Shown here in pieces: positions 35,714 to 44,571 of a stretch of 45,290 bases of DNA. The translations under genes and the position numbers were made by a program. Positions within the stretch are counted from its first letter, which is position 1. Each line of letters starts with the position of its first letter. Origin of the DNA: Malonomonas rubra (GTDB lineage Bacteria > Desulfobacterota > Desulfuromonadia > Desulfuromonadales > Geopsychrobacteraceae); the NCBI RefSeq assembly GCF_003247215.1, contig NZ_QKAP01000037.1, forward strand, positions 1-45,290. The letters are read 5' to 3'. Under the pieces are notes generated by a model, which saw only the letters and a list, made by a program, of their open reading frames with translations, was not told where the DNA came from and searched no databases.

Positions 35714-37627
35714 TTAACCCGTTTCTGGTAAATTCCAGGCAACCCTTTCTTCACCGGTGCGCCGGGTATACTTGCAACTGTCAAAATATTCCAATAGTGC
35801 TTGAACCAACTTGCGATTGCTGTTGAGCCGGTCTCGAAACTGAGCCAGGGTAAAGGCTGGCTGCTGCTGGAGAATTTCCGTTAACGCTGTTAGCGCCTGC
35901 TTATAGCTATCGGCGTGCAAATAACTCTCCGGGCCCAGGCGTACCAAGCGCCCTTCCAACACTAGGTAAGAGAAATAGGGTTCGGTATCGCTTTCTGTCA
36001 AACCGAGTTGTGAAAGCACCTCATTCTGGTTTTTCACCTGGAAAGCCTGTTGCTTGAAATGCTGCTCGAGTCTGGCTAGGATCTGCTTCTCCTGTTCAGT
36101 CGGCTGCGGTTGCCAACCGGGAGAGAACACTAGCTCCTCGCGCACTTCCAGTTCCCCCTCCTCGACTGCTCTTTGCAGCAGAACTTCAAATCCCTTCGGC
36201 GTCAGTTTTTCAGCGATCTTCGCTTGCAAAGTCGCCCTGGGGACTCCATGACGCAAATGGTTCCGTTGCAGATAATCGATCACCAGCAGTGGCAATTGCT
36301 GCTTCCAGCTGCGGACCCGCTCGGTGGCAACCCATTGATCGGCCAACTCTTCTGTCTGACCCATCTCGGCTAGTTTTTCCAGCCCCTGGCGCAATTCTTC
36401 GCGCCCAGTACCGGTCAGCTTTTCCAGATCACGCAACCGGGCGACTTCCAGTTCATCCAGCTTCTGCAACCAGAAACCGAGGTTGCCGGCAGAAAGCTCA
36501 CTCAACCGCTGAATCACCTCTGGACGGAAGCGCCGATGCTTGCGCGGTTCGACATCAATAACGATCCCTCCACCAATAGTCAGCATGGGCGAGTAGGAAC
36601 GAACGATAAAACGATCACCGCGATGAGACAGCAGCGGTTTGTCGAAGGTCAGCTGGACGAAGGCTTCCTCGCCGGGAACCAGCTCATCACGATCAAGCAG
36701 AACCGCCTGAGCAACGGTCCGCGCCGTGCCAAGATGAAAATGCAGCGGGTCACGGAACTTAACCGGCCGCGGGGCTTCTTTGAGCAACTTTAGCTTGACA
36801 TCTATCCGCTGACTGGCTCGGAACAATCCGGCAGTGCCGATCACCGATCCGTGCGGCACCTGCTCACGGGACACCCCGGAGAGATTCAGTGCCACCCGCT
36901 GTCCGGCCAACGCCTCCGGTGCCTGAACACCATGGACCTGAACTTCCCGGATGCGGGTCTGCACGCCGGCCGGCAACAGTTCCAAGTAGTCGCCCGGCAT
37001 GATGCGGCCGCTGTTGAGTGTGCCGGTAATCACGGTGCCGAAACCGCTGATCGAGAAACAACGATCGATCGGCAAACGGACCGCCCCGGATGTTTCACGC
37101 GGCTGGACCCGGTTCAACTGCACGCGGATCGTTTCACGCAAATCATCGAGCCCCTCGCCTGTCAGCGCAGAAACCCGGCAACAGGGCGCGCCGGCGAGGA
37201 ACGTTCCGGCGACCTGCTCGCGGATTTCTTCTTCAACAATATCGAGCCAGTCCGTTTCGACCAAATCACATTTGGAGAGCACCAGGATGCCGCGCCCCAC
37301 CTGCAATAGTTCCATGATCTGCAGGTGCTCGCGAGTTTGCGGCATCACCCCTTCATTGGCGTCGACCACCAGCAGCACCAGATCGATCCCAGCAATGCCA
37401 CTAAGCATCTGCGGGATGAATTTTTCGTGTCCTGGGACATCGACCACACCGGCAACCTGTCCGTTGCCCAGGTCAAGCTTGGCAAAGCCGAGCTCAATGG
37501 AGATGCCGCGTTTCTTTTCTTCGGCCAGCCGATCGGTTTCGATCCCTGTCAGAGCACCGATTAGCGCCGTTTTGCCATGATCAACATGTCCAGCGGTACC
37601 AACAATGAAATGTCCTTTTGCCACCAC
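35714..37627 (-). CDS. selB: selenocysteine-specific elongation factor SelB
   Basis: 637-aa GTPase that brings Sec-tRNA to UGA codons followed by a SECIS hairpin. G1 is GTAGHVDHGKTAL, with G3 DVPGHEKFI and SKCD in place of NKxD. EF-Tu-like domains II and III follow (GFGTVITGTLNSG), and the C-terminal third contains the winged-helix repeats that bind the RNA hairpin. GTG start, 4 bp after selA. Full length for the family. Confidence 0.97.
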   Translation of the reverse strand: MVAKGHFIVGTAGHVDHGKTALIGALTGIETDRLAEEKKRGISIELGFAKLDLGNGQVAGVVDVPGHEKFIPQMLSGIAGIDLVLLVVDANEGVMPQTREHLQIMELLQVGRGILVLSKCDLVETDWLDIVEEEIREQVAGTFLAGAPCCRVSALTGEGLDDLRETIRVQLNRVQPRETSGAVRLPIDRCFSISGFGTVITGTLNSGRIMPGDYLELLPAGVQTRIREVQVHGVQAPEALAGQRVALNLSGVSREQVPHGSVIGTAGLFRASQRIDVKLKLLKEAPRPVKFRDPLHFHLGTARTVAQAVLLDRDELVPGEEAFVQLTFDKPLLSHRGDRFIVRSYSPMLTIGGGIVIDVEPRKHRRFRPEVIQRLSELSAGNLGFWLQKLDELEVARLRDLEKLTGTGREELRQGLEKLAEMGQTEELADQWVATERVRSWKQQLPLLVIDYLQRNHLRHGVPRATLQAKIAEKLTPKGFEVLLQRAVEEGELEVREELVFSPGWQPQPTEQEKQILARLEQHFKQQAFQVKNQNEVLSQLGLTESDTEPYFSYLVLEGRLVRLGPESYLHADSYKQALTALTEILQQQPAFTLAQFRDRLNSNRKLVQALLEYFDSCKYTRRTGEERVAWNLPETG

Positions 37628-37631
37628 CTAA

Positions 37632-39041
37632 CTATCCTTCTCCACCGATCGCGGTAATCAACAATTGCGCTAGTAAAATTTCTTCCTCTGGGGCAACCGC
37701 ACGCAAATTAACAATCAGGGAGTCGTTCTGCACCCGTGGCACAACCGCAGGTATAAAACCGCGCAGACGTCGCGCCAAGGCATCGACCGACCCCTCCGGC
37801 AGCTTGATTTCCAACGCCCAACCGGGCAGCTGCACCTGCGGCATCGAACCGCCGCCGACTTGGGTAAAATCCTCGATCAGGGTCAGCTCGATCGGCAGAC
37901 GTTCGACCTGCAACCGGGCCATCAGCTTTCCGCAGCGTAGCTTCTGCTGCTGCGGCTGGGCGCTGAACATTTGAAAAATCGGCAATCGCTCAATCAGCTG
38001 TTCCGGTTGCAGATAGATTTGCAAAGTGCTTTCCAGCGCCGCTAGTGTCAGTTTGTCGATGCGCAGCGCTCGCGCCAACGGATGCCTGCCGATCTTCTGA
38101 AGATATTGTTTTTTACCGACCACGATGCCTGCCTGCGGCCCACCAAGCAGTTTGTCCCCGCTGAAAGTGACCACATCGACCCCGGCCTTGACCGTCTCGG
38201 CGACGGTCGGCTCATAGGGTAAGCCGAAATGGGTCAGATCGATCAGCATGCCACTGCCCAGATCTTCCATCAAGATCAAGTTTTTCGCTACCGCCAGCGG
38301 CTTCAACTCGGCAGCGGACACATCACTGGTAAAACCGATGATCCGATAGTTGCTGGTATGCACCTTGAGCAGGATTTTGGTTTCATCGCTGATAGCATTT
38401 TCATAGTCACGCAGGTGGGTGCGGTTGGAAGCCCCTACTTCACGCAGCTTCACCCCCCCCGCCTCCATCACCTCCGGAATTCGGAAAGCACCACCGATCT
38501 CGACCAGCTCGCCGCGTGAAACGATCGCTTCAGAACCTTTACCGAGAGCGGTCAGCACCAGCAGAACCGCCCCAGCATTGTTGTTAACCACCAGCGCATC
38601 CTCGGCGCCGGTCAACTGGGTCAACCAACGGGTGACATGGCTGTAACGGTGACCACGCTGACCGCTCTTCATATCTATTTCTAGGGTCGAATAACCTTCC
38701 GCCACCGTCTGAATGCCCTGCAGTGCTTCTTTTGCCAGCGGTGCCCGCCCAAGATTGGTATGCAAAAGGGTTCCAGTCGCGTTGATCACTTTTCGCAATG
38801 ATGGCTGCAGATACGGTTGACAATAATCGGCCGCGTCTGCCGCCACCTGGGCTGGATCCAACGCCTTTTCCGGCACACACTCCCCAGCCAGCAGCTTGCA
38901 ACGCAGATCGGCTACAGCCTGCTGCACCGCCTCCGTCAGCATCTTTTGAGGTAAGCGGCCTGTAAGCTTTTGTAATGGCTCTTCACGCAAAACACGATCA
39001 ACGGCAGGCAGTGATCGCAATAGTCCTTGTTGATCACTCAT
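37632..39041 (-). CDS. selA: L-seryl-tRNA(Sec) selenium transferase
   Basis: 469-aa PLP enzyme converting Ser-tRNA(Sec) to Sec-tRNA(Sec). Start at MSDQQG (39041) with GGAGAGG 6 nt upstream; a longer start at 39062 would put this Shine-Dalgarno inside the gene. NATGTLLHTNLGRAPL, VNNNAGAVLLVL and the PLP-lysine segment FSGDKLLGGPQAGIVVG are diagnostic. First of the coupled selA-selB-selD genes. No tRNA-Sec (selC) was found in this window. Confidence 0.97.
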   Translation of the reverse strand: MSDQQGLLRSLPAVDRVLREEPLQKLTGRLPQKMLTEAVQQAVADLRCKLLAGECVPEKALDPAQVAADAADYCQPYLQPSLRKVINATGTLLHTNLGRAPLAKEALQGIQTVAEGYSTLEIDMKSGQRGHRYSHVTRWLTQLTGAEDALVVNNNAGAVLLVLTALGKGSEAIVSRGELVEIGGAFRIPEVMEAGGVKLREVGASNRTHLRDYENAISDETKILLKVHTSNYRIIGFTSDVSAAELKPLAVAKNLILMEDLGSGMLIDLTHFGLPYEPTVAETVKAGVDVVTFSGDKLLGGPQAGIVVGKKQYLQKIGRHPLARALRIDKLTLAALESTLQIYLQPEQLIERLPIFQMFSAQPQQQKLRCGKLMARLQVERLPIELTLIEDFTQVGGGSMPQVQLPGWALEIKLPEGSVDALARRLRGFIPAVVPRVQNDSLIVNLRAVAPEEEILLAQLLITAIGGEG

Positions 39042-39147
39042 AAAAACCCTCTCCGTCAGCAATGACTAGCAAGTGTAAATTCAGCGCAGAAGTGTAACAT
39101 GACCTTTTGGAAAAGACCATTTTTTGATACAGATGGCGGGACTACTT

Positions 39148-39348
39148 TTAACCTGGTTTGTCGGCCACGATCCTCACATCCACGATCCTCGGCTCTTCCA
39201 GTTTGTGCGACACAAAAGCCATTCCATACAACATGGCGGCCAGTAGTAAAATAACCGGGATGACATCAACCAACAGATGTTGCATCAGTGTACCCAGTGA
39301 AGAGTTGCAAGTCTGCTCTACCGACTTTCCGACCCAGATTGTGTCCAT
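39148..39348 (-). CDS. small single-pass membrane protein, unknown function
   Basis: 66 aa from MDTIWVGK, with GGAG 7 nt before the ATG. One hydrophobic segment (LLVDVIPVILLLAAMLYGMAF) and a short polar C-terminal tail with VDVRIVADKPG. It lies about 100 bp upstream of selA on the same strand and may share its transcript. I recognise no family. The longer frame to 39423 lacks a ribosome binding site. Confidence 0.5.
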   Translation of the reverse strand: MDTIWVGKSVEQTCNSSLGTLMQHLLVDVIPVILLLAAMLYGMAFVSHKLEEPRIVDVRIVADKPG

Positions 39349-39448
39349 AGAGGCACTCCATCGAATTGGGGAAATAAGCATCTTATCGGCGCCCAAAGGT
39401 AAAATCATTAGTTTCAGCCGCACTACAAGAAACGGGGTACTTTTCCTG

Positions 39449-39478
39449 TTGACACCCGGAAGTCGAGTTTGTTATAAA
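39449..39478 (+). promoter_or_regulatory. sigma-70 promoter of tRNA-Ala
   Basis: TTGACA (39449-39454), 18-nt spacer, TATAAA (39473-39478), 15 bp before the tRNA. Near-perfect hexamers. Confidence 0.8.
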
Positions 39479-39492
39479 TCGCCCACCTGAAC

Positions 39493-39568
<76 letters not shown>

Positions 39569-39577
39569 AACAAATCA

Positions 39578-39609
39578 AGGGGTTAGCTGAATACAGCTGA
39601 CCCCTTTTT
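39578..39609 (+). terminator. intrinsic terminator after tRNA-Ala
   Basis: AGGGGTTAGCTG and CAGCTGACCCCT form a 12-bp stem with one G-U pair and a 4-nt loop, followed by TTTTT. Confidence 0.88.
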
Positions 39610-39629
39610 GTTTCCCGGTAACAGCATCG

Positions 39630-40997
39630 ATGAGAATAAACACCCTCAGTTTTACACTTTCGCAGTTTGACCCGCTGGCTCTCTACCTCTACTGTTCACC
39701 AGCAGGACCCGGCCTGCTGGAATCACTCAACCCGCTGTCAAAAACCGGGCGCTATTCGATTGTTCCTTTGCGCTGGCAAGAAAGATACTTCCTTAACAAC
39801 GGAGCCCTCTACCTCGACCAGCAAGGGCAACAGACCATGCTCGACGGTGAACCGCTCGGTCAACTGGCAGAGATCCTCCAAAAGCGAAGCGTCCCCGTAA
39901 ATGACGCCTCCCCTTTTCCCGGTGGCTATTTCGGTTATTTCGGCTACGATCTTGCGAGCCAGATTGAAGAACTGCCCAAATTAGCCAAACGCGACCTGCC
40001 GATTCCCGACCTTGATCTCTACTGGGTCGACCTGACGGCAAGCTACAATCATGCTAGTCGGCAACTGACCCTGGCCACTCTTGATCCACTGGTCAACCTG
40101 AAAACTCTGGCAGTGCAGGTGTGCGCCTCACAGCGGCAACTTCCCCCAAACCAGAAATTACAGCTCACCAACCTGCCACAGCCGGTTATCGAACGACAAC
40201 AGTTTGAAACAATGGTCCAGCGTGGCAAAGAATACATCGCCGCTGGCGATATCTACCAGGTCAACCTCTCCTGCCGCTTTGACGGCACAATCGAAGGAGA
40301 ATCGAGCGAACTCTACCGCAGGCTGCGAGAACTCAACCCCTCCCCCTTTGCCTGTCTATTGCACTTTCCCGGGCTGGACATCATCTCCAGTTCGCCGGAA
40401 CGACTCGTCTCCCTCACCCAAGGACTAGCCGAAACCCGGCCCATCGCCGGAACCCGACCGCGCGGATACACCCTTCCGGAAGACCAACGACTCGGCGAAG
40501 AACTGCTCGGCCACCCCAAGGAGCGGGCCGAACATATCATGCTGCTGGACCTGGAACGCAATGACCTCGGCAAAGTCTGCCAAGCCGGCAGTGTCGAAGT
40601 AGACGAGCTGATGGTCCTAGAACGCTACTCTCACGTCACTCATATCGTATCCAACGTGCGCGGCGAACTGCGCCCCGAATGCGGTCCGATCGACCTACTG
40701 CGAGCGACCTTCCCCGGCGGAACCATCACAGGGGTACCGAAAAAACGCTGCATGGAAATCATCGACGAACTGGAACCGGTCGGCCGCTGCTGCTACACTG
40801 GCAGCGCCGGATACCTCAGCGCCTGCGGCACCATGGACCTGAATATCCTGATCCGCAGCTTCCAACGTATCGGTAACCATTTGAGCTATCAAACTGGCGC
40901 TGGAATTGTAGCCGATTCTATTCCTGAAGAGGAATGGATAGAATGTATGGCCAAAGGGGCAGCGCTGCGCAAAGTACTACAAGAGGCAATGAACTAA
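39630..40997 (+). CDS. pabB: aminodeoxychorismate synthase component I
   Basis: 455-aa chorismate-binding enzyme making 4-amino-4-deoxychorismate for folate. Conserved SPERLVSL, PIAGTRPRGYTLPEDQ, NDLGKVCQAGSVEVDEL and GGTITGVPKKRCMEIIDELEP are present. The PIAGT motif is common to PabB and TrpE. The immediate pabC partner makes PabB more likely than anthranilate synthase. One base lies between it and pabC. Confidence 0.93.
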   Translation: MRINTLSFTLSQFDPLALYLYCSPAGPGLLESLNPLSKTGRYSIVPLRWQERYFLNNGALYLDQQGQQTMLDGEPLGQLAEILQKRSVPVNDASPFPGGYFGYFGYDLASQIEELPKLAKRDLPIPDLDLYWVDLTASYNHASRQLTLATLDPLVNLKTLAVQVCASQRQLPPNQKLQLTNLPQPVIERQQFETMVQRGKEYIAAGDIYQVNLSCRFDGTIEGESSELYRRLRELNPSPFACLLHFPGLDIISSSPERLVSLTQGLAETRPIAGTRPRGYTLPEDQRLGEELLGHPKERAEHIMLLDLERNDLGKVCQAGSVEVDELMVLERYSHVTHIVSNVRGELRPECGPIDLLRATFPGGTITGVPKKRCMEIIDELEPVGRCCYTGSAGYLSACGTMDLNILIRSFQRIGNHLSYQTGAGIVADSIPEEEWIECMAKGAALRKVLQEAMN

Positions 40998-40998
40998 G

Positions 40999-41832
40999 AT
41001 GCTGGTCTGTCTAAACGGAACTTTTATACCACACGAAGTTGCGCAACTGCCGATCACCGACGGCGGCTTTCTGTTCGGCGACACCCTGTTCGAAACCCTC
41101 AAGGCATTTGACCAGAAGATCCTGCTGGTCAAAGAGCATCTCGACCGCCTGCAGCTCTCCGCTGAACTGATCGATTTCCCCTGCGACCGCAAACGCATTG
41201 AAACATCACTGCATCAGATGGCCAACTCCTTGAGCGCTCCGGTCAGCCGCGTCCGCCTGACACTGACCCGCGGCACCTTCCAAGGACTAACCTTCCCCAC
41301 ACCGGAAACCGGCAGCTACCTACTGACTGCTATAAAGATGGAAGAAATCAGCGAACCAGAACGAGAAATCGGTGCCGCTTGCGTGACCGCTCCAAACCAA
41401 CGGATCAACCCACTTAGCCACCTACCACAGATGAAACGTGGCAATTACAGCGACTGTCTTTACGCAGCCAACTACGCCCGAACGAAAGGTGCACACGAAG
41501 CGCTGTTCGTCGACCCGAACGGCAACCTGCTTGAGGGCAGCACCAGCAACCTGTTTGCCCTAATCGATGACAAACTGCTCACTCCTCCACTCGGTCAAAC
41601 CGTACTGGCAGGGGTGATGAGGCGGCAGATCATCGATGCCGCAGCAGAACTTGGGATATTAGTGTGCGAAAAAGAGATCACCAAAAAAGAGTTACTTGAA
41701 GCCGAGGAAGCCTTTCTCTGCAACTCCTTGATCGACATCCTTCCACTCGCCTCGCTCGATGGAAAACCATTAAAAAGAGGCTGCACATGGAAAACGATCT
41801 TGAAAACTTTGAAGATGAGGATAGATACTTGA
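40999..41832 (+). CDS. pabC: aminodeoxychorismate lyase
   Basis: 277-aa fold-type IV PLP enzyme that releases p-aminobenzoate from aminodeoxychorismate. Early ITDGGFLFGDTLFETLK, catalytic-lysine region QMKRGNYSDCLYAANYART, and EALFVDPNGNLLEGSTSNLFAL with the phosphate-binding part. Branched-chain aminotransferase and D-amino acid transaminase share the fold; pabB next door decides the call. The stop codon overlaps the -35 of the following tRNA promoter. Confidence 0.92.
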   Translation: MLVCLNGTFIPHEVAQLPITDGGFLFGDTLFETLKAFDQKILLVKEHLDRLQLSAELIDFPCDRKRIETSLHQMANSLSAPVSRVRLTLTRGTFQGLTFPTPETGSYLLTAIKMEEISEPEREIGAACVTAPNQRINPLSHLPQMKRGNYSDCLYAANYARTKGAHEALFVDPNGNLLEGSTSNLFALIDDKLLTPPLGQTVLAGVMRRQIIDAAAELGILVCEKEITKKELLEAEEAFLCNSLIDILPLASLDGKPLKRGCTWKTILKTLKMRIDT

Positions 41833-41856
41833 CAAACGGTTGGAGATTACTATAAT
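41829..41856 (+). promoter_or_regulatory. consensus sigma-70 promoter of tRNA-Leu
   Basis: TTGACA (41829-41834), 16-nt spacer, TATAAT (41851-41856). Both hexamers are perfect. It overlaps the end of pabC and lies 12 bp before the tRNA. Confidence 0.9.
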
Positions 41857-41868
41857 CGTCAAGCTCGT

Positions 41869-41954
41869 GCCGAAGTGGTGGAATTGGTAGACACGTCGGT
41901 CTCAAAAACCGATGCCCTCCGGGCGTGCCGGTTCGATTCCGGCCTTCGGTACCA
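41869..41954 (+). tRNA. tRNA-Leu (CAA)
   Basis: 86-nt class II tRNA with encoded CCA. Acceptor GCCGAAG pairs with CTTCGGT (G-U at 1:72). Anticodon arm TCGGT-CTCAAAA-ACCGA gives CAA. Long variable arm TGCCCTCCGGGCG marks leucine. TTCGATT is the T loop. The integrase gene starts 270 bp downstream, so its 3' end is a likely integration target. Confidence 0.96.
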
Positions 41955-41966
41955 CAAAAGAGAAAT

Positions 41967-41994
41967 AGCCTCCGATTCGTCGGGGGCTTTTTCT
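41967..41994 (+). terminator. intrinsic terminator after tRNA-Leu
   Basis: Nine-bp stem AGCCTCCGA / TCGGGGGCT (one T-G pair) with TTCG loop, followed by a T-rich run (TTTTCTTTTT). Confidence 0.88.
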
Positions 41995-42150
41995 TTTTCC
42001 ACCGCAATCCATCAACGTCCAAAACAATCAATTTTTTCTATTGTTTCGGCACCTTAGACATGCTCAGCGTTTTACAAAATACATATTTACGCTATATAAA
42101 ATTGTCCAACGCTGCACAACATTGCCCAGTCCAACACATTGACATCCATC

Positions 42151-42212
42151 GTTTTTGACGGTATTTTTGAAGGTATCTAACAAATACCGCCAAACAGGAT
42201 ACCGTCAAAAAC
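42151..42212. repeat. 14-bp inverted repeat upstream of the integrase
   Basis: GTTTTTGACGGTAT (42151-42164) and ATACCGTCAAAAAC (42199-42212) are perfect inverted repeats. Further GGTAT/ATACC copies lie between them. They sit 12 bp before the integrase ATG and may be integrase arm-type sites or an operator that autoregulates int. Confidence 0.7.
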
Positions 42213-42224
42213 AAAGGGCCCGTC

Positions 42225-43508
42225 ATGCCAAAACGCACACTACCTCTTTCGGATACCCAAGTTAAGAACTCGAAACCAAAAGAGAAAAACTACAAGCTTG
42301 CCGATGGCGGCGGCATGTATTTACTCGTAACGGCATCTGGGGGAAAATTATGGCGACTTGACTACCGCTTCAAAGACAAGCGCAAGACCCTGGCCATGGG
42401 ATCATATCCGGAAATCACTCTTGGCGAAGCCCGCCAACGCAGGCACGAAGCCCGCCAGCTACTAGCGAACAACGTCGACCCTGGTGAACTCAAGAAGACC
42501 ATCAAAGTCGAAGAGATGGATGAACGTAACAACACCTTCGAAAAGCTCGCTCGCGACTGGCTTGATCGACAAACAACTGAGCTGGCAGCAACAACTCAAA
42601 AAATGATCCGCAGTCGCCTAGATAAAGACATCTACCCGACTATTGGCGACACTCCACTCACAGAACTATCGGCACAACTTATCCTGGAGAAAGTATTGCG
42701 CCCCATCGAAGCACGGGGCGCTATTGAATCTGCTCATCGTGTACGGGGCACAATATCCCAGATACTACGATATGGCGTAGCCTGCGGAGTGTGCGACCGC
42801 GACCTTACAGCAGACATGCGCGGCGCCTTAAAGCCAATCCCCCGCAAACACCACGCAGCACTTGATTCTACTGGAGGAACGACAGACCCCCTAAAAGTGG
42901 GAGAACTTCTGCGTACCATAGACACATACGATGGCTCCCTTGTTGTTAAACACGCCCTCCAGCTCCATCCTTACATTGCAACCCGGCCAGGAGAATTACG
43001 ACATGCCGAATGGGGCGAGATAGACTTCGATACGGCAACATGGTCTATCCCAGCAGGCCGAATGAAAATGAAAAATCCACATGTCGTCCCGCTGAGCCCA
43101 CAAGCTGTAGACATTCTTCAAAGCCTTTTAAAGCTAACAGGAACTGGAAAATACCTTTTCCCATCAGTTCGTTCAGTAGCACGACCAATAAGTGACAACA
43201 CAATGAATGCGGCTCTAAGACGGCTTGGATACAGCAAGGATGAAATTGTCAGCCATGGTTGGCGAGCAATCTTTCGAACACTTGCTGACGAGGTACTCCA
43301 GGAAAGAGTAGACATAATAGAGGCGCAGCTTGCCCACCAGGTAAACGATGTCCTTGGAAGAGCCTACAACAGAACCTCATTCCTTGCTGAACGTAGAGAA
43401 CTGATGAACCGTTGGGGTAAATACCTCAATTGGCTGAAGGAGAAAAAAAAGAAACCCTCTGACACACACAGTATATTTTCCGAAATTCGGAGTCACCGGA
43501 TCCAATAG
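42225..43508 (+). CDS. P4-family site-specific tyrosine integrase
   Basis: 427 aa. The N-terminal DUF4102-like domain has LADGGGMYLLVTASGGKLWRLDYRFKDK and MGSYPEITLGEARQRR. The core-binding domain follows at about 100-200. Catalytic domain: Arg in IATRPGELRHAEW, the HxxR-type SHGWRAIFRTLADE, LAHQVND, and the nucleophile in RAYNRTSFLAERR. Full length. Location after tRNA-Leu is the usual setting for this family, which integrates islands at tRNA 3' ends. Left edge of a genomic island whose other end is outside the window. Confidence 0.95.
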   Translation: MPKRTLPLSDTQVKNSKPKEKNYKLADGGGMYLLVTASGGKLWRLDYRFKDKRKTLAMGSYPEITLGEARQRRHEARQLLANNVDPGELKKTIKVEEMDERNNTFEKLARDWLDRQTTELAATTQKMIRSRLDKDIYPTIGDTPLTELSAQLILEKVLRPIEARGAIESAHRVRGTISQILRYGVACGVCDRDLTADMRGALKPIPRKHHAALDSTGGTTDPLKVGELLRTIDTYDGSLVVKHALQLHPYIATRPGELRHAEWGEIDFDTATWSIPAGRMKMKNPHVVPLSPQAVDILQSLLKLTGTGKYLFPSVRSVARPISDNTMNAALRRLGYSKDEIVSHGWRAIFRTLADEVLQERVDIIEAQLAHQVNDVLGRAYNRTSFLAERRELMNRWGKYLNWLKEKKKKPSDTHSIFSEIRSHRIQ

Positions 43509-43546
43509 TACACCCCCAATCTATCTCGATCCGATCATCCAATATC

Positions 43547-44218
43547 ATGCGCTGGCGTTACGTGTCCGGGTTCAGCGTGCATAAGGGCGATCAACTGGCC
43601 CGTGACGACGGTGACGGCCAGGAAGCCTTGGCACAGTACATCATCCGCAATCCCTTCTCGGTCGAGAAGATTCACTATCAACAACAGAGCGGCCAGGTCA
43701 TCTACAAATCGAAGATGACCCACGGCAAGAACAAGAAGAATTTTGAGGTCTTCAGCGCCGAGGAATTCATCGCTTCCATCACCCAGCATATTCCAGAGAA
43801 GAACTTTCAACTGGTGCGCTACTACGGATGGTATTCCAACCGTTCGCGGGGTGATCGGCAGAAGCGCGGCCAGCTAAACCTGCATGGCGATGCAGAGGAA
43901 ATAGCCGAAACCATCGAAGTGCTGGATATATGCGAACAGCAGCCGAAGAAAATACCCTCCAGAACCTGGCGTGAGTGCATCAAGAAAGTCTGGGAAGTTG
44001 ATCCCCTCGAATGCCCCAACTGTGTTACAGAGATGAAGATCGTCAGCTTCATCAAAGATACGCCGGTCATAGAAAAAATCCTCAAGCACCTGCAGCTCTG
44101 GCGGACCGAACACCCCGGCAAACCGCCACCGGATGAACTTTACGAAGAAATGATCGAGTACCAGCCGTTCGATGATGGCTGGAGCGATTATGAAGAGCCG
44201 AGCATTACGCTGAATTGA
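43547..44218 (+). pseudogene. IS91-family transposase, 5'-truncated remnant
   Basis: 223 aa of the C-terminal part of a Y2-type (IS91/ISCR-like) rolling-circle transposase. FSVHKGDQLARDDGDGQEAL, then QYIIRNPFSVEKI, HIPEKNFQLVRYYGWYSNRSRG, and a late VWEVDPLECPNCVTEMKIVSFI correspond to the end of the family core. The N-terminal zinc and catalytic HUH/Tyr regions are missing. It starts right after the integrase stop and is in another frame. Very likely inactive. Confidence 0.85.
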
Positions 44219-44427
44219 TTATTCCCTCCGTCGGTTACAGGAAAGGTGCGCATTGAAACGGCAAAATGATCGGAATTTAAGAGGGTTTTGTCTTGTCAGC
44301 CGGAGTTTTTGATTGACAGCGGATTGCCGCATCCCTTACAACGAAAACAGGTCGGTTTTCGAACGAGAATCGGCGGGGGAGGGGCGGTTCACAGCGCCGC
44401 AGGCGCGATCCCCGAAAAAGCAATTTC

Positions 44428-44506
44428 CTATCAGCTTTCCTATCAGCTCAGCTCTCCTATCAGCTCAGCTCTCCTATCAGCTCAGCTCTCCTATCAGCCT
44501 ATCAGG
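44428..44506. repeat. tandem CTATCAGC repeat with 17-bp unit
   Basis: Three perfect copies of CTATCAGCTCAGCTCTC (44440-44456, 44457-44473, 44474-44490), flanked by partial copies at 44428, 44491 and 44499. All share CTATCAG. No spacers, so not CRISPR. The rest of 44219-44427 is AT/GC-mixed sequence with a GCGCC/GGCGC hairpin near 44392 and no convincing gene. Confidence 0.9.
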
Positions 44507-44571
44507 TAATATTTTGACAAGATCATTTATCTCTAAGATACTGATGAAATCCATTTTCTCGGAGAAAAAAC

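Noticed and set aside
44428-44506. CRISPR array
   Set aside because: Units are contiguous with no spacers and no cas genes are nearby.
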